A DNA stretch of 64,000 nucleotides. Origin: Roseibium aquae. GTDB lineage: Bacteria > Pseudomonadota > Alphaproteobacteria > Rhizobiales > Stappiaceae. Location of the stretch: NCBI RefSeq assembly GCF_008711285.1, contig NZ_VXDC01000011.1:1-64000 (forward strand), read 5' to 3'. Of this stretch, positions 8,926 to 18,333 are shown piece by piece. Within the stretch, counting starts at the first letter, position 1. Each line of letters opens with the position of its first letter. The translations under genes were made by a program, and so were the position numbers. Below the pieces are notes generated by a model, which was not told where the DNA came from, ran no database searches, and saw only the letters and a program-made list of their open reading frames with translations.

Positions 8926-11343
8926 CTATCCGCGCAGCGTTCCACCTGTGGCCTTTTCGACAGAGGCGACGACCTTTTTGGATACGGCGTCGATCTCCTC
9001 ATCGGTCAGGGTTTTCTTGACCGGCTGGAGAAGAACGTCGATCGCCACCGATTTTTGGTCCGGGTCGATGCCCTTGCCCTGATAGACGTCGAAAAGCGTC
9101 ACCTCGCTGATGAGAGCCTTGTCCGCCCCGCGGGCGGCCTTCAGCAAGGTTTCGGCTTCGACACTGGTGTTGACCACAAATGCGAAGTCCCTGCGCACCG
9201 GCATGAGATCGGACGCAAGCAGTTTGCCCTTGGAGCGGGTGGCCTTGGCTTTCGGTTCGGGGAGAGCGTCCAGATAGATCTCGAACCCGATCACCGGTCC
9301 CGAAATATCAAGCTCCATCAGCGTGCGGGGATGGAGCTCACCGAAAACGGCCAAAGTGTTCTTCGGGCCAAGCTTGAACGCCCCGGAACGGCCGGGGTGG
9401 AAGTGGCCGGGCGCATCGCGGAACACCATGAGCTTGTCCGCGGGTGCGCCGATGGCCGATAGCGCGGCCAAGGCGTCCGCCTTGGCATCGAACACGGTGA
9501 CCGCGTTGGCCGCACCTGCCCAGTGCCGCCCGCTTCCTTCAAGGCGTGCGGTTCCCCGGCGGATACCGGAAGCCACCATCTTCTGGTCTTCCGGCGCGTC
9601 GCCGCCAAAAATCTGACCGACCTCGAACAGCGCCACATCCGGGTAGCCGCGATCCGCGTTGCGCTGTGCCGCGCTCAAGAGACCGGGCAAAAGGCTCGGC
9701 CGCATGTGCGACATGTCGGCGGAAATGGGGTTGGCGAGCATCAGTTCGGCTTGCCCGCCGCCGAAATGATCGGCGTGGCTCTTTGAAATGAAGGACCAGG
9801 TGACCGCTTCGTTCATTCCGCGCGCGGCAAGCGCCCGCCGCGCTTTCGAGCGGCGGATCTGCCCGGTCGTCAAGATGCGCGAGGCGACGGTTCTACCGCG
9901 CGGCAGAGGGGTCACCGGAACACGGTCAAGACCGAGAATGCGGACCACTTCCTCCACAAGGTCCGCTTTTCCCTCAATGTCCGGACGCCAGCTCGGCGCG
10001 GCCACTTTCACCGTGTCGCCGGCACCTGAGATCCAGAAACCGAGCGCCTTCAAGGTCAGATTGATTTCCGCCGTTGTCGCTTCAATGCCAGACAGGCGCT
10101 TGACTTCCGCATAGGGGAAGTCGATCACTTTGGCGCTTTCCGGCACCGTTCCGGCCTGAACGATTTCAGAAGGCTCGCCGCCACACAGGTCGAGCACCAT
10201 CTGGGTGGCCATCTCAAGTCCTGGAAGCATGAAGTCCGGGTCCACACCGCGCTCGAAACGGTAGCGGGCGTCCGTGTTGACGCCCAGTTTGCGCCCGGTC
10301 GCAGCGATGCCGTCTTCATCCCAAAGCGCGGACTCGATCAGGACATCGGTGGTCTCTTCGGTGCACCCGGAAAGTTCGCCGCCCAGAATGCCACCGAGGC
10401 TCTCCACCGCATTGTCATCGGCGATGACGCAGATGGTGTCATCCACCTCGTAGGATTTGCCGTTCAGGCCTTCGATGCTTTCGCCGGAGCGGCCGCGCCG
10501 CACGACAAGATCACCATTGACCTTCGCCGCGTCGAAGACGTGGAGGGGCCGGCCGCGGTCGAATGTCATGTAGTTTGTGATATCGACCAGAGTGTTGATC
10601 GGACGCAGGCCGATGGCGACGAGACGGTCCTGCATCCATTTCGGCGAAGGCCCGTTGCTGACACCCTTGACCAAGCGCAAAGCGAATGCCTTGCAGAGCG
10701 GCTTGGTATCGCCAAATTCCAAGGTGACACCGGTCGGGCAGGGGAAGGTGCCGCGCACCTGCTTCGCACCGCTGTCTTTCAACTTGCCAAGACCGGCGGC
10801 GGCCAGGTCGCGCGCGATGCCATGCACGCCCGTGCAATCCGGCCGGTTGGGTGTCAGGCCGATTTCGATGACCGGATCGTCCAAACCGGCCCAGGATGCA
10901 TAGGACTGGCCGACCGGAGCGTCCTCAGGAAGATCGATGATGCCTTCATGCGCGTCGGACAGTTCCAGTTCGCGCTCCGAGCACATCATGCCGAAACTCT
11001 CTACGGCCCGGATCTTCCCGACGGAGAGTGTGATATCAATGCCCGGCACATAGTCGCCAGGCCGGCCCAGGACGCCGACCAGTCCCTTCCGCGCATTCGG
11101 GGCGCCGCAAACGATCTGGAGCGGTTTGCCTTCCCCGGCATCCACGGTCAGCACTTTCAGCCGGTCGGCGTTGGGATGCGGACCGGCGTCAATGACCTTC
11201 GCGATCGTGAACGGCGCCAGGCGTTCGGCGCGGTTCGACACGCCCTCGACCTCCAGGCCGATCATGGTCAGGCGGTTGACGATCTCTTCCAAACTGGCGT
11301 CGGTCTCCAGATGGTCTTTCAGCCAGGAAACTGTGAACTTCAT
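8926..11343 (-). CDS. pheT: Phenylalanine-tRNA ligase beta subunit
   Basis: Charges tRNA-Phe as the beta chain of the alpha2-beta2 enzyme. The 805-residue length is normal. The N-terminus [12 protein letters not shown] is typical, followed by the tRNA-binding OB-fold (about residues 40-150, [11 protein letters not shown] and IVCGAPN). Then come the B3/B4 editing region (GLTPNRPDC), the B5 DNA-binding-like domain, the catalytic-like core, and the C-terminal anticodon-binding ferredoxin-fold domain (about 710-805, [14 protein letters not shown]). It is downstream of pheS, but a 218-residue unknown gene separates the two, which is unusual since pheS and pheT are normally adjacent. Confidence 0.98.
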   Translation of the reverse strand: MKFTVSWLKDHLETDASLEEIVNRLTMIGLEVEGVSNRAERLAPFTIAKVIDAGPHPNADRLKVLTVDAGEGKPLQIVCGAPNARKGLVGVLGRPGDYVPGIDITLSVGKIRAVESFGMMCSERELELSDAHEGIIDLPEDAPVGQSYASWAGLDDPVIEIGLTPNRPDCTGVHGIARDLAAAGLGKLKDSGAKQVRGTFPCPTGVTLEFGDTKPLCKAFALRLVKGVSNGPSPKWMQDRLVAIGLRPINTLVDITNYMTFDRGRPLHVFDAAKVNGDLVVRRGRSGESIEGLNGKSYEVDDTICVIADDNAVESLGGILGGELSGCTEETTDVLIESALWDEDGIAATGRKLGVNTDARYRFERGVDPDFMLPGLEMATQMVLDLCGGEPSEIVQAGTVPESAKVIDFPYAEVKRLSGIEATTAEINLTLKALGFWISGAGDTVKVAAPSWRPDIEGKADLVEEVVRILGLDRVPVTPLPRGRTVASRILTTGQIRRSKARRALAARGMNEAVTWSFISKSHADHFGGGQAELMLANPISADMSHMRPSLLPGLLSAAQRNADRGYPDVALFEVGQIFGGDAPEDQKMVASGIRRGTARLEGSGRHWAGAANAVTVFDAKADALAALSAIGAPADKLMVFRDAPGHFHPGRSGAFKLGPKNTLAVFGELHPRTLMELDISGPVIGFEIYLDALPEPKAKATRSKGKLLASDLMPVRRDFAFVVNTSVEAETLLKAARGADKALISEVTLFDVYQGKGIDPDQKSVAIDVLLQPVKKTLTDEEIDAVSKKVVASVEKATGGTLRG

Positions 11344-11420
11344 GGGGCTTGCTCTTCATGTCGTGGGCCCGGGGCGCGTCTGCCGTGCGGCGCGCGCCTG
11401 CCGGACAAGGAGTTTGTGGT

Positions 11421-12077
11421 CTATTGCGCCGCGATCCGGTCGATGTCCGGCAGCGGCGATGCATTGCCATAGCTCTCGGCAAATCGTTTTCCGATATCAG
11501 ACAGTTCAACTGTCCAGCCGCGAACGATTTCGGGTGTGATTTGTTGACCGGTCGTGATCGCTTGCGCGGCTTCCGCCTCGATCCGGTCGCGCAGGATGCC
11601 CAGCTCGAATTGAGCCGCATATTCCGCCCTGTACTTGCCGAGCCAGCCGACCGCCATAACACCAACGACAATCAAGAGGGCTGCGGAGCTGGCCAAACTC
11701 GCCCATCGCGCCGTGCCGCCGATCCGCCGCTCGCTGGCAACGAGGACGATCGAACAGATCGTCAAAAACGCCACGATGTAGATTGCCGACAAGAAGCTGT
11801 CATACTTCTCGACGGCGGCCTCGGCATGGGAAGCCCGCAAGCTCGTGATACGGTCCCGGAGGTACAAAAGCGCGTCTGCCTCCGCCCCCAACTTGTCTTG
11901 AAAGTACTCGCCGCAGAAGCGCAGCCGCCCCCGTGCCTCGCTCTTTTCGGCGCAGGCTTCCATGAAGGATGTGGGCGTTGGAACACGGGAGTCCCGGTCC
12001 TCCGTCTGTGCCGCAGCGATCCCGGCAGACAGAACGAGCACAATGATTGCGGTAAAAACACGGGAAAGAAGCGGCAT
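11421..12077 (-). CDS. Hypothetical exported or membrane protein inserted between pheS and pheT
   Basis: The 218-residue product starts with a signal-like segment (MPLLSRVFTAIIVLVLSAG, with AAAQ a possible cleavage site). It then has an extracytoplasmic stretch with Cys42 and Cys55, two membrane helices (about residues 95-114 and 127-147), and a helical tail of about 70 residues. I recognise no domain. It lies 33 bases downstream of pheS and 77 bases upstream of pheT on the same strand, so it is probably cotranscribed with them. Nothing in its sequence suggests a translation role. It may be a passenger expressed from the pheS promoter. Confidence 0.8.
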   Translation of the reverse strand: MPLLSRVFTAIIVLVLSAGIAAAQTEDRDSRVPTPTSFMEACAEKSEARGRLRFCGEYFQDKLGAEADALLYLRDRITSLRASHAEAAVEKYDSFLSAIYIVAFLTICSIVLVASERRIGGTARWASLASSAALLIVVGVMAVGWLGKYRAEYAAQFELGILRDRIEAEAAQAITTGQQITPEIVRGWTVELSDIGKRFAESYGNASPLPDIDRIAAQ

Positions 12078-12110
12078 TTCAGTCGGGCCTTTATCTTGCG
12101 AGGGGCCTGG

Positions 12111-13193
12111 TCAGGATGACAGGCCGCCGAACAGCGTCGGCAGATCAAGCGGGCGGAAGCCGTAATGCTGGATCCAGCGAATATCGGCATCGAAAAAATC
12201 TCGAAGGTCCGGCATTCCGTATTTCAGCATCGCCAAGCGGTCGATCCCGACCCCCCACGCAAAGCCTTGATACTCGTCGGGGTCGAGACCGCAATTGCGC
12301 AGGACGTTCGGGTGAACCATGCCGCAGCCGAGGATCTCCATCCAGTCGGAGCCTTCGCCGATTTTCACCTCGCCGCCAGAGCGATCGCATTGAACGTCGA
12401 CCTCCATGGACGGTTCGGTGAACGGGAAGAAGCTGGGCCGAAACCGCATGTTGACGTTTTTCACTTCGAAGAATGCCTTGCAGAATTCCTCAAGGGTCCA
12501 TTTCAAATGCCCGAAGTGGGAGGTCTTGTCGATCACAAGGCCCTCCAGTTGGTGAAACATCGGCGTGTGGGTCTGATCGCTGTCGCAGCGATAGGTTCGG
12601 CCCGGAATGATCACACGGATAGGCGGTTCTTCGTTGCGCATGGTGCGGATTTGCACCGGCGATGTGTGGGTGCGCAGCAGCAGGCGTTCGCCATCCTCCT
12701 TCTCGTTGAAGAAGAAGGTGTCGTGCATGTCCCGCGCCGGGTGGCCTTCGGGAAAATTCAGGGCGGTGAAATTGAGGTCATCGGTTTCGATGTCCGGGCC
12801 TTCTGCGACCGAAAAGCCCATATCCGCGAAGATCGCAGCAAGTTCGTCGATCACCTGGCTGATGGGATGAACGCGTCCGGTTTCCGCTGGAGACGGCCGG
12901 AGAGGCAGGGTGATATCGATGGTCTCGCTGGCGAGCCGTGCATTCAGCGCCGCTTCGGCCAGCATTGCCTTGCGTGCGGCAACCGCATCCGTGATCTTGG
13001 CCTTCAGTGCATTGAGAGCGGGGCCCATGGTCTGGCGTTCATCCGGGGACATTTTTCCGAGCGTTTTCATTTGCTCTGAAATGCTGCCCTTCTTTCCAAG
13101 TGCGGAAACACGGATTTCTTCGAGGGCGGTCTCTGTGTCTGCAGCTTCAATGGCTGCGATGAGATCGGTTTCGAGTTCGTTGAGATGGGACAT
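12111..13193 (-). CDS. pheS: Phenylalanine-tRNA ligase alpha subunit
   Basis: Catalytic chain of phenylalanyl-tRNA synthetase, 360 residues. The N-terminal coiled coil (about residues 1-90) is followed by the class II catalytic core. That core has [14 protein letters not shown], the Arg-containing motif [37 protein letters not shown], and motif 3 [17 protein letters not shown]. It is the first gene of the pheS-unknown-pheT cluster. The upstream region does not contain the rplT/rpmI genes found before pheS in many bacteria, and I found no leader peptide rich in Phe codons. Confidence 0.98.
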   Translation of the reverse strand: MSHLNELETDLIAAIEAADTETALEEIRVSALGKKGSISEQMKTLGKMSPDERQTMGPALNALKAKITDAVAARKAMLAEAALNARLASETIDITLPLRPSPAETGRVHPISQVIDELAAIFADMGFSVAEGPDIETDDLNFTALNFPEGHPARDMHDTFFFNEKEDGERLLLRTHTSPVQIRTMRNEEPPIRVIIPGRTYRCDSDQTHTPMFHQLEGLVIDKTSHFGHLKWTLEEFCKAFFEVKNVNMRFRPSFFPFTEPSMEVDVQCDRSGGEVKIGEGSDWMEILGCGMVHPNVLRNCGLDPDEYQGFAWGVGIDRLAMLKYGMPDLRDFFDADIRWIQHYGFRPLDLPTLFGGLSS

Positions 13194-13506
13194 GCGAATA
13201 CGTTGCGTCCTGTCGCGTTGAAGCGCGTTTGAAGTCTGGGTAGGTTGTTCGGTGTTTTATCAGAAAAAAACAGGCTCGCTACCGCCCGCGCACCATTTAT
13301 TGCCCACCCCACGTGGGCGCGTCATGGAGCGGCCGGTCCATCAGATAAATCGGCCGCAGGCGGGCCCCTCGACACAACTCAGCCGACCCGGGACCGCGGC
13401 AAATGCCAGGCTGGAGGCGATTGTCTGGGCTGTTCGTTGAAATGGTTCATTCGTCATGGAGCCGAGTTTACCGTCCGTCTTCGGAAAGACAAGCAGGCGG
13501 TTCTGC
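13194..13506. other. Intergenic region upstream of pheS
   Basis: About 310 bases between the LysR gene's 3' end and pheS, both on the minus strand. It should hold the pheS promoter, but no convincing -35/-10 pair, hairpin or coding sequence is evident to me. Confidence 0.4.
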
Positions 13507-14448
13507 TCAACTGGAGAGAATCGGCTCCTGATTTGCAGGTGCGCGGTCCGCCCCCTTCGGGCGTCCGATGGAGGTCTGCAATTCGTGCCGGATCCAATTC
13601 GCAAAGGCGGTCTTGGCTTTCGTATCCGGTATGGTCGCGCTGCTGAGCAGCCAGTAGGACAGACCCGTGGCCGGACGTTCGGCGAATGGCGCCGCAACTT
13701 GACCGGACTGGACAGCGTAGTAGGCGAGTGTTTCCCAAGCAAGGAAAACGCCTTGGCCTGTGATGGCTGCATCAAGACAGAGCGCGGCATCCGAATAGAC
13801 CGGACCGTCACCAAGGATGCTCTCATCGAGTCCGAAGACATCTAGCCAGGTTTTCCATGTGAACATTTGGCCCGGATCCCGGATGATCGGCAGCTTGGCG
13901 ATATCGGCAGGCTCCTGGATCTGCGCGGCGAGTGCGGGGCTGCAAACGGGAAAAACCCTCTGGTTCAAGAGTTTTTCTGCCTTGAGCCGCGGATAGGGGC
14001 CGGCCCCGACCCGGATACACAGATCGACATCGCTCGAGTCCGGGTCGACCAGGTCGACCGTCGCCTCCACACGAACGCGGATGCCAGGATGTGTCTTGTT
14101 GAATTTCTTCAGATGCCAGACAAGCCACTTGCCGGCAAACACGGGGGCGACGGAGATCGTGAGGGCATCCTGACGCTGCCGTTTCGTTGTTGCAACCGCG
14201 CTGGAGAGGGCGGACATTCCCGCTGTCAGGTGCGGCTGCATGGCCAGTCCATGGGTGGTCGGGATCAGGCCCCGTCCCTGGCGTTCGAACAGGCGCACGC
14301 CAAGCTGGCTTTCGGTTTTCTGGAGTTGTTGACTGACCGCGCCCATGGTGACGCCCAACTCGTCCGCGGCGCCTTTGAGGTTTCCCAGGCGCAGGACGGC
14401 CTCGACGGCCCTTAAGCCCGACAGGTGAATGCGGTTGAGGTCTCTCAT
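13507..14448 (-). CDS. LysR-family transcriptional regulator (GcvA-like)
   Basis: A 313-residue regulator. Residues about 8-67 form the winged helix-turn-helix (LSGLRAVEAVLRLGNLKGAA, VTMGAVSQQLQKTESQLG, LFERQGRGL). Residues about 95-295 form the periplasmic-binding-protein-like effector domain. The GAVSQQ and AFANWIRHEL patterns resemble the GcvA/AmpR subgroup. It is divergent from a DUF1127-like small gene at 14570, the usual arrangement for a LysR regulator controlling its neighbour. The effector cannot be told from the sequence. Confidence 0.93.
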   Translation of the reverse strand: MRDLNRIHLSGLRAVEAVLRLGNLKGAADELGVTMGAVSQQLQKTESQLGVRLFERQGRGLIPTTHGLAMQPHLTAGMSALSSAVATTKRQRQDALTISVAPVFAGKWLVWHLKKFNKTHPGIRVRVEATVDLVDPDSSDVDLCIRVGAGPYPRLKAEKLLNQRVFPVCSPALAAQIQEPADIAKLPIIRDPGQMFTWKTWLDVFGLDESILGDGPVYSDAALCLDAAITGQGVFLAWETLAYYAVQSGQVAAPFAERPATGLSYWLLSSATIPDTKAKTAFANWIRHELQTSIGRPKGADRAPANQEPILSS

Positions 14449-14463
14449 TATAGTTTTTCTATA
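14449..14463. promoter_or_regulatory. Palindrome, candidate LysR-binding site
   Basis: TATAG-TTTTT-CTATA is a perfect inverted repeat with T-N11-A character, typical of LysR targets. It lies 1 base upstream of the LysR start codon, in the AT-rich spacer shared with the divergent small gene. Autoregulation is a reasonable inference; no footprint evidence exists here. Confidence 0.4.
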
Positions 14464-14569
14464 TTATAAATCAGAATAAGTCGATTTTTTATTGAGCTAA
14501 TTGCCCTATCTATACAGCAAGGCTAAATCCAGACGGATGGGGCCACGACCAGACTATCAAGGAGAAAGA

Positions 14570-14707
14570 ATGCTCAAACGAATGTTTCAGCGCCAATGGC
14601 GGCACAGCGCTCGCACTGGCGCAAGCCATGTCGATCCGCTCGACCATCCAGCAATTCAGCGCATGAGCCAGCGCGAACTGGCCGATCTGCCTTTACAACG
14701 CAGGTGA
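14570..14707 (+). CDS. DUF1127-like small protein
   Basis: A 45-residue protein starting at ATG 14570, with a strong ribosome binding site AAGGAGAAAG just upstream. The C-terminal HPAIQRMSQRELADLPL matches the pattern of short DUF1127-type proteins, which are small, Arg-rich and typically end in a helix with ELxDL. In alphaproteobacteria such proteins are linked to RNA metabolism, and to phosphate or stress responses; which applies here is unknown. It is divergent from the LysR gene and followed by a strong terminator, so it is a complete single-gene unit. Confidence 0.8.
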   Translation: MLKRMFQRQWRHSARTGASHVDPLDHPAIQRMSQRELADLPLQRR

Positions 14708-14731
14708 GACGCGGACATGACAGAAAAACAA

Positions 14732-14763
14732 AAAAGGCGCAGGAGACCCTCCATGCGCCTTTT
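14732..14763. terminator. Strong bidirectional intrinsic terminator
   Basis: The stem AAAAGGCGCA/TGCGCCTTTT continues into GGAG/CTCC with one bulged A and a 3-base loop. It has an A-tract on the left and a T-tract on the right. It sits between the plus-strand small gene (ends 14707) and the minus-strand lepA (ends 14787) and can serve both. Confidence 0.9.
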
Positions 14764-14786
14764 GTTTTCAGACGTTTCGGCCGGAC

Positions 14787-16592
14787 TCAGTCGTCCATCT
14801 TGAGGGCTTGAATGAAAGCCTCCTGCGGGATTTCTACCTTCCCGAACTGGCGCATCTTCTTCTTGCCCGCCTTTTGCTTTTCCAGAAGCTTTCGTTTCCG
14901 CGTGGCGTCGCCGCCATAGCATTTGGCGGTCACATCCTTGCGCAAGGCCGACAGCGTTTCGCGCGCAATGACCTTGCCGCCAATGGCCGCCTGGATCGGG
15001 ATCTTGAACATGTGCCGCGGGATCAGTTCTTTCAGCTTCTCAACCATGGCGCGGCCGCGCCGTTCTGCCTGACTGCGGTGCACGAGAACGGACAAGGCGT
15101 CCACCGGCTCCTCATTGACGAGGATCGACATCTTCACAAGGTCGCCGGCACGGTAATCGGAGATCTGATAGTCGAACGAGGCATAGCCCTTTGAGATCGA
15201 TTTCAACCGGTCGTAAAAATCGAAGACGACCTCGTTCAGCGGCAGATCATAGGCGACCATTGCCCGGCTACCGACATACGACAAGTCGATCTGCAGCCCG
15301 CGGCGTTCCTGGCACAGCTTCAAGATCCCGCCGAGAAACTCGTCGGGGGTCATGATGTTTGCCCGGATCCAGGGCTCGCGGATTTCCTTGATCTTGACGA
15401 CGTCCGGCATGTCGGCGGGGTTGTGCAGTTCGACGTCCGTGTTGTCGGTAAGCGTCATCTGATAGACAACCGATGGGGCGGTGGCGATCAGGTCGAGATC
15501 GAATTCGCGGGAGAGGCGCTCCTGAATGATTTCCAGATGCAGCAATCCCAGAAATCCGCAGCGGAAGCCGAAGCCGAGCGCCGCCGACGTTTCCATTTCA
15601 TAAGAGAAACTGGCATCGTTCAGGCGAAGCTTGCCCATGGCCGAGCGAAGGTCTTCAAAATCGTTCGCATCCACGGGAAACAGGCCGCAGAACACAACCG
15701 GCTGGGCCGGCTTGAAACCGGGCAGCGCCTCGGCGCAGGGCTTCTTTTCAAGCGTGATGGTGTCTCCGACCCGGGTGTCCGCCACCTCCTTTATGGAACC
15801 GGTGATAACCCCAATCTCGCCCGCCTTCAGTTCATCCACCTGCAGGAACTTTGGCGTCATCACCCCGACACGATCAACATCATAGACCGCACCGGTGCCC
15901 ATCATCTTGACCCTTTGGCCCTTTTTCAAGGAGCCGTTGATCACACGGACCAGAACCATCACACCGAGATAGGTATCGTACCAGCTGTCGACCAGCATCG
16001 CCTTGAGCGTGTCGTCCGGATCCCCTTGAGGGGCGGGAAGTTTCGAGACGATCGCTTCCAGGACGGTGTCGACGCCAAGGCCGGTTTTGGCGGAGATCAG
16101 ACACGCCTCGGAGGCGTCGATACCGATCACATCCTCGATCTGCTCCCGGATCCGGTCCGGTTCGGCGGCCGGCAGATCAACCTTGTTCAGGACCGTCACG
16201 ATCTCATGATCGTTGTCGATGGCCTGATACACGTTGGCAAGGGTTTGCGCTTCCACGCCCTGGGAGGCATCGACCACCAGAAGCGAGCCTTCGCAAGCCG
16301 CGAGCGATCTTGACACCTCATAGGCAAAGTCAACATGGCCCGGCGTGTCGATCAGATTCAGAATGTATTGTTGGCCATCCTTGGCGTCGTAAACCAGACG
16401 GACCGTCTGAGCCTTGATCGTGATGCCGCGCTCACGCTCGATGTCCATGGAATCGAGCAATTGCTCGGTCATTTCCCGATCGGTCACCGTGCCCGTCATC
16501 TGGATCAGCCGGTCGGCCAGGGTCGACTTGCCATGATCGATATGGGCCACGATGGAGAAGTTGCGGATGTTGGAAAGCGTCTTGCTCGTCAT
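14787..16592 (-). CDS. lepA: Elongation factor 4 (LepA)
   Basis: A ribosome-associated translational GTPase of 601 residues that affects translation under ionic or other stress and ribosome assembly. The G domain has G1 [10 protein letters not shown]3 DTPGHVDF and G4 NKVDLP. Domain II follows, then the EF-G-like domains ([15 protein letters not shown]) and the LepA-specific C-terminus ([40 protein letters not shown]). The length is exactly normal. It is a single gene with a terminator downstream; lepB is not linked here. Confidence 0.98.
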   Translation of the reverse strand: MTSKTLSNIRNFSIVAHIDHGKSTLADRLIQMTGTVTDREMTEQLLDSMDIERERGITIKAQTVRLVYDAKDGQQYILNLIDTPGHVDFAYEVSRSLAACEGSLLVVDASQGVEAQTLANVYQAIDNDHEIVTVLNKVDLPAAEPDRIREQIEDVIGIDASEACLISAKTGLGVDTVLEAIVSKLPAPQGDPDDTLKAMLVDSWYDTYLGVMVLVRVINGSLKKGQRVKMMGTGAVYDVDRVGVMTPKFLQVDELKAGEIGVITGSIKEVADTRVGDTITLEKKPCAEALPGFKPAQPVVFCGLFPVDANDFEDLRSAMGKLRLNDASFSYEMETSAALGFGFRCGFLGLLHLEIIQERLSREFDLDLIATAPSVVYQMTLTDNTDVELHNPADMPDVVKIKEIREPWIRANIMTPDEFLGGILKLCQERRGLQIDLSYVGSRAMVAYDLPLNEVVFDFYDRLKSISKGYASFDYQISDYRAGDLVKMSILVNEEPVDALSVLVHRSQAERRGRAMVEKLKELIPRHMFKIPIQAAIGGKVIARETLSALRKDVTAKCYGGDATRKRKLLEKQKAGKKKMRQFGKVEIPQEAFIQALKMDD

Positions 16593-16754
16593 GCCGCCCC
16601 TTTACCACCGCATTTCAGTTTCTTCCAGTCAGAAAGCGGAGAATACTGCGGCCGATTAGCGCCGTTTCTCAACAGCTAAGTCATTTGCCGCATTGCTGTC
16701 TCCCGGTGCAAAAGGATGGACCCGGTGGACCGCTATTCAAGAGGGGATCGATCC

Positions 16755-17270
16755 ATGATTATCCGCGATGCCAACATGCAAGATGTTGCTGCGTTGCTCG
16801 AGCTGAAGAACCACGCTGTCCGCCATCTTGAGGCAACATGGACCACCGAACTGGAAACCCAAAATGGCACGCAACGATGGCTTGAAACGCAGCAGGCGGC
16901 GGGCCTGCCGGTCCTTGTAGCCTGCGCGCCGTCTGGTGAAGTGCTCGGTTATGCCAGCTACGGCCCCTACCGGCCAAAAAACGGATACCGGCATACGATC
17001 AGCCATTCGGTTTACGTCCAACCGGGTCGTCAGGGCGGCGGCGTTGGGTCGGCCCTGTTGGAGGAACTGATCATGCGGGCGGCAAACGGTGGATATCATG
17101 TGATGGTGGCCGGTATCGACGGCGGCAATGCCGGATCGATTTCCTTTCACCAAAAGCGTGGCTTTGAGATTTCCGGACGCCTGCCACAGGTGGGCACCAA
17201 GTTTGGCCGGTGGCTCGATCTCGTGCTCATGACACGCGTGCTTAATCAGAATCCGCCGCCTGAAGCGTAA
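16755..17270 (+). CDS. GNAT-family N-acetyltransferase (Pat/MddA-like)
   Basis: A 171-residue acetyltransferase. The acetyl-CoA-binding motif QPGRQGGGVGSALL lies at about residues 94-107. The tail NAGSISFHQKRGF...GTKFGRWLDLVLM is typical of the phosphinothricin/methionine-derivative acetyltransferase (Pat/MddA) group. The segment YRHTISHSVYV normally reads T-V-E-H-S; the Glu thought to be the catalytic base is Ser here, so activity or mechanism may differ. The start at 16755 follows GAGGGGAT; a longer frame from 16716 has no better signal. It converges with mepA and is not in an operon. Confidence 0.85.
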   Translation: MIIRDANMQDVAALLELKNHAVRHLEATWTTELETQNGTQRWLETQQAAGLPVLVACAPSGEVLGYASYGPYRPKNGYRHTISHSVYVQPGRQGGGVGSALLEELIMRAANGGYHVMVAGIDGGNAGSISFHQKRGFEISGRLPQVGTKFGRWLDLVLMTRVLNQNPPPEA

Positions 17271-17285
17271 ACCCGCGTTGACGAA

Positions 17286-18329
17286 TCAGTCGGTGGTGAG
17301 GACCGTGCGGCAATCCTGCGGCAAGGCGGACAGGGCCAGGGGTCTTTTCTTGACGACCGGCTTGTTCGGATCCCTGGGTTCCTTCGGCACCCAGGGTTCA
17401 TCGGACAGCCAATAGGCGAGGTCCTCACCGCATCCGTCGCCGGGCGGGGGCCGAGCCTGGTCCTTGCAGCCCGGACTGTCCTTCGGGCAGGAAAGGCGGA
17501 TGTGGAAGTGGTAGTGGTGTCCCCACCAGGGGCGCACGGTTCTCAGCCATCCGCGGTCATTGCTTGTTTCGAAGTCGCACAAGGCCTTCTTGATCACCGG
17601 ATTGACGAAGATGCGGGCAACGCGCTTGTCTTGCGCGGCGCGTTTGATCAATCGGGCATGCGTGTCCGTCCATTTGTTTGGATCGACCCTCCTGTCGGCT
17701 CCCTTCACATCCAAAGGTCCCTTGAGCATCGACAGGAAATCCAGCGTTTCGCGTTCTTGTTCCGACAAGCGCCGATCCGGCATTTCCCGCAACCAGATAT
17801 CGGCGTCCAACCCTACTTGATGACTGGAATGGCCAAAGGTCATGGGGCCGCCGCGCGGCTGCGAGAGATCCCCAACCAGAAGGCCGCGCCATCCGAGCGA
17901 CGGGGCCTCTTTGGCCAGGTCTTCCAGAAAGCGGATCAGTTCCGGGTGGCCCCAATTGCGATTGCGCGACAACCGCATGACCTGCCAGGTCGCGCCGTCC
18001 ACCGGCAGTGCCGCGCCGCCGGCCAGACAGCCGCGGGCATAGGACCCGATAGCGCGGGCCTGCAGGTTTGCGGGCCGGTCCACCGCTCCGAAGTAGTCTT
18101 TTGCGGCCTGGTCTCCGCTCAAGCGGAGGTTGGCCGGTTTCGCGGACCCTCGACCTTCGGGGGGCGATACCTTGGGCGCGGGGACCGGAACGCTTTTCTG
18201 GACGTTGTCCGGTCCCGATTGGGCGGGCTTTGTTGCCGGGACCGCTCCGGCGCTCGCACCGGAAAGGGTCGATGGCGTTGTCAAAAGGAGCGCGAGTCCG
18301 AGTGCCCTGAATATCCCGGCGTGCCGCAT
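17286..18329 (-). CDS. mepA: Penicillin-insensitive murein endopeptidase MepA
   Basis: A periplasmic zinc peptidase (family M74) that cuts cross-links in peptidoglycan, 347 residues. The signal peptide MRHAGIFRALGLALLL is followed by a Pro-rich linker. The catalytic domain has FGHSSHQVGLDADIW (His and Asp zinc ligands) and WWGHHYHFHIRLSCP (last zinc His). Start ATG 18329 lies just downstream of the patatin stop codon. ATG 18344 would overlap that gene and is possible. The arrangement implies cotranscription with the lipase gene, and both products could act on the cell envelope (inference). Confidence 0.92.
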   Translation of the reverse strand: MRHAGIFRALGLALLLTTPSTLSGASAGAVPATKPAQSGPDNVQKSVPVPAPKVSPPEGRGSAKPANLRLSGDQAAKDYFGAVDRPANLQARAIGSYARGCLAGGAALPVDGATWQVMRLSRNRNWGHPELIRFLEDLAKEAPSLGWRGLLVGDLSQPRGGPMTFGHSSHQVGLDADIWLREMPDRRLSEQERETLDFLSMLKGPLDVKGADRRVDPNKWTDTHARLIKRAAQDKRVARIFVNPVIKKALCDFETSNDRGWLRTVRPWWGHHYHFHIRLSCPKDSPGCKDQARPPPGDGCGEDLAYWLSDEPWVPKEPRDPNKPVVKKRPLALSALPQDCRTVLTTD

Positions 18330-18333
18330 GGTG

